From assembly GCF_017814945.1 (NCBI RefSeq), contig NZ_JAGIPX010000038.1, forward strand, positions 20,475 through 84,474: a DNA stretch of 64,000 nucleotides, written 5' to 3'. Shown one piece after another: positions 63,979 through 64,000 of the stretch; position 1 is the first letter of the stretch, and each line of letters begins with the position of its first letter. Source of the stretch: Paraburkholderia sp. LEh10. GTDB taxonomy: Bacteria; Pseudomonadota; Gammaproteobacteria; Burkholderiales; Burkholderiaceae. A program made the position numbers and the translations under genes. The notes beneath the pieces were generated by a model that did no database searches, was not told the DNA's origin, and saw only the letters and a list, made by a program, of their open reading frames with translations.

Positions 63979-64000
63979 TATGCACGGTGATCAGCCGGTT

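Noticed and set aside
1..64000. tRNA, rRNA, riboswitch or phage integration sites
   Set aside because: I looked for cloverleaf-like stems, conserved T-loops and integrase genes and saw none that hold up.

Overview
The window is GC-rich bacterial DNA whose genes look like Burkholderiaceae, most likely Paraburkholderia or Caballeronia. Pointers are the persulfide dioxygenase-rhodanese fusion known from Burkholderia, FtrB/FtrC-type iron-uptake proteins, a phasin next to an acetoacetyl-CoA reductase, a homoprotocatechuate (hpa) gene set, two Ohr proteins and many MocR/LysR/TetR/GlxA regulators. There are no rRNA, tRNA, ribosomal or replication genes, so a secondary chromosome or megaplasmid is likely. 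The genus and replicon are inferences.

Left part (1-13 kb): a cNMP-domain FAD oxidoreductase cut by the window edge, a wrecked acyltransferase, an Ohr protein, a 13-bp tandem repeat, a lipoprotein, an AhpD-like remnant beside a 1-Cys peroxiredoxin, and the persulfide dioxygenase-rhodanese fusion. A MocR regulator follows, facing an amino-acid permease / D-amino-acid dehydrogenase pair with a downstream periplasmic amino-acid-binding protein. The permease and dehydrogenase overlap by one base. The MocR/permease gap holds clear inverted and direct repeats.

Middle part (13-43.6 kb): small enzymes and regulators (GNAT, DinB-like, HAD, LysR/MFS divergent pair), malate synthase G with a GlcG-like protein, and a homoprotocatechuate meta-cleavage operon in decay (frameshifted hpaG1, intact hpaG2, truncated hpaE, hpaD/hpaF absent, frameshifted hpaH). 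Next come a GH63-type glucosidase, PsuG, and a two-gene signalling unit: a receiver / glutaredoxin-like / thioredoxin-reductase-like fusion overlapping a cNMP-domain histidine kinase. After these are a universal stress protein, PHB genes (phasin, phaB), a TetR-ohr-esterase group sharing one operator motif, and surE.

Right part (43.6-64 kb): gene-poor and full of relics. It holds a phosphatase remnant, secreted and lipoprotein genes, a lipocalin-like gene with a broken second copy beside an IS5-type remnant, an internally deleted IS30 element with perfect 24-bp ends, a frameshifted cold-shock gene, an incomplete ftrBC iron-uptake pair, a GlxA regulator divergent from a tautomerase-like gene, and a lone nitrilase. 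In the middle of it is one large intact gene for a free-standing synthetase with an acetoacetyl-CoA-synthetase-like activation domain, a carrier domain and a thioesterase. The most unusual systems here are that synthetase and the two FAD-oxidoreductase signalling fusions, whose glutaredoxin-like part lacks the CxxC cysteines; the complete copy also lacks the reductase-domain cysteines.
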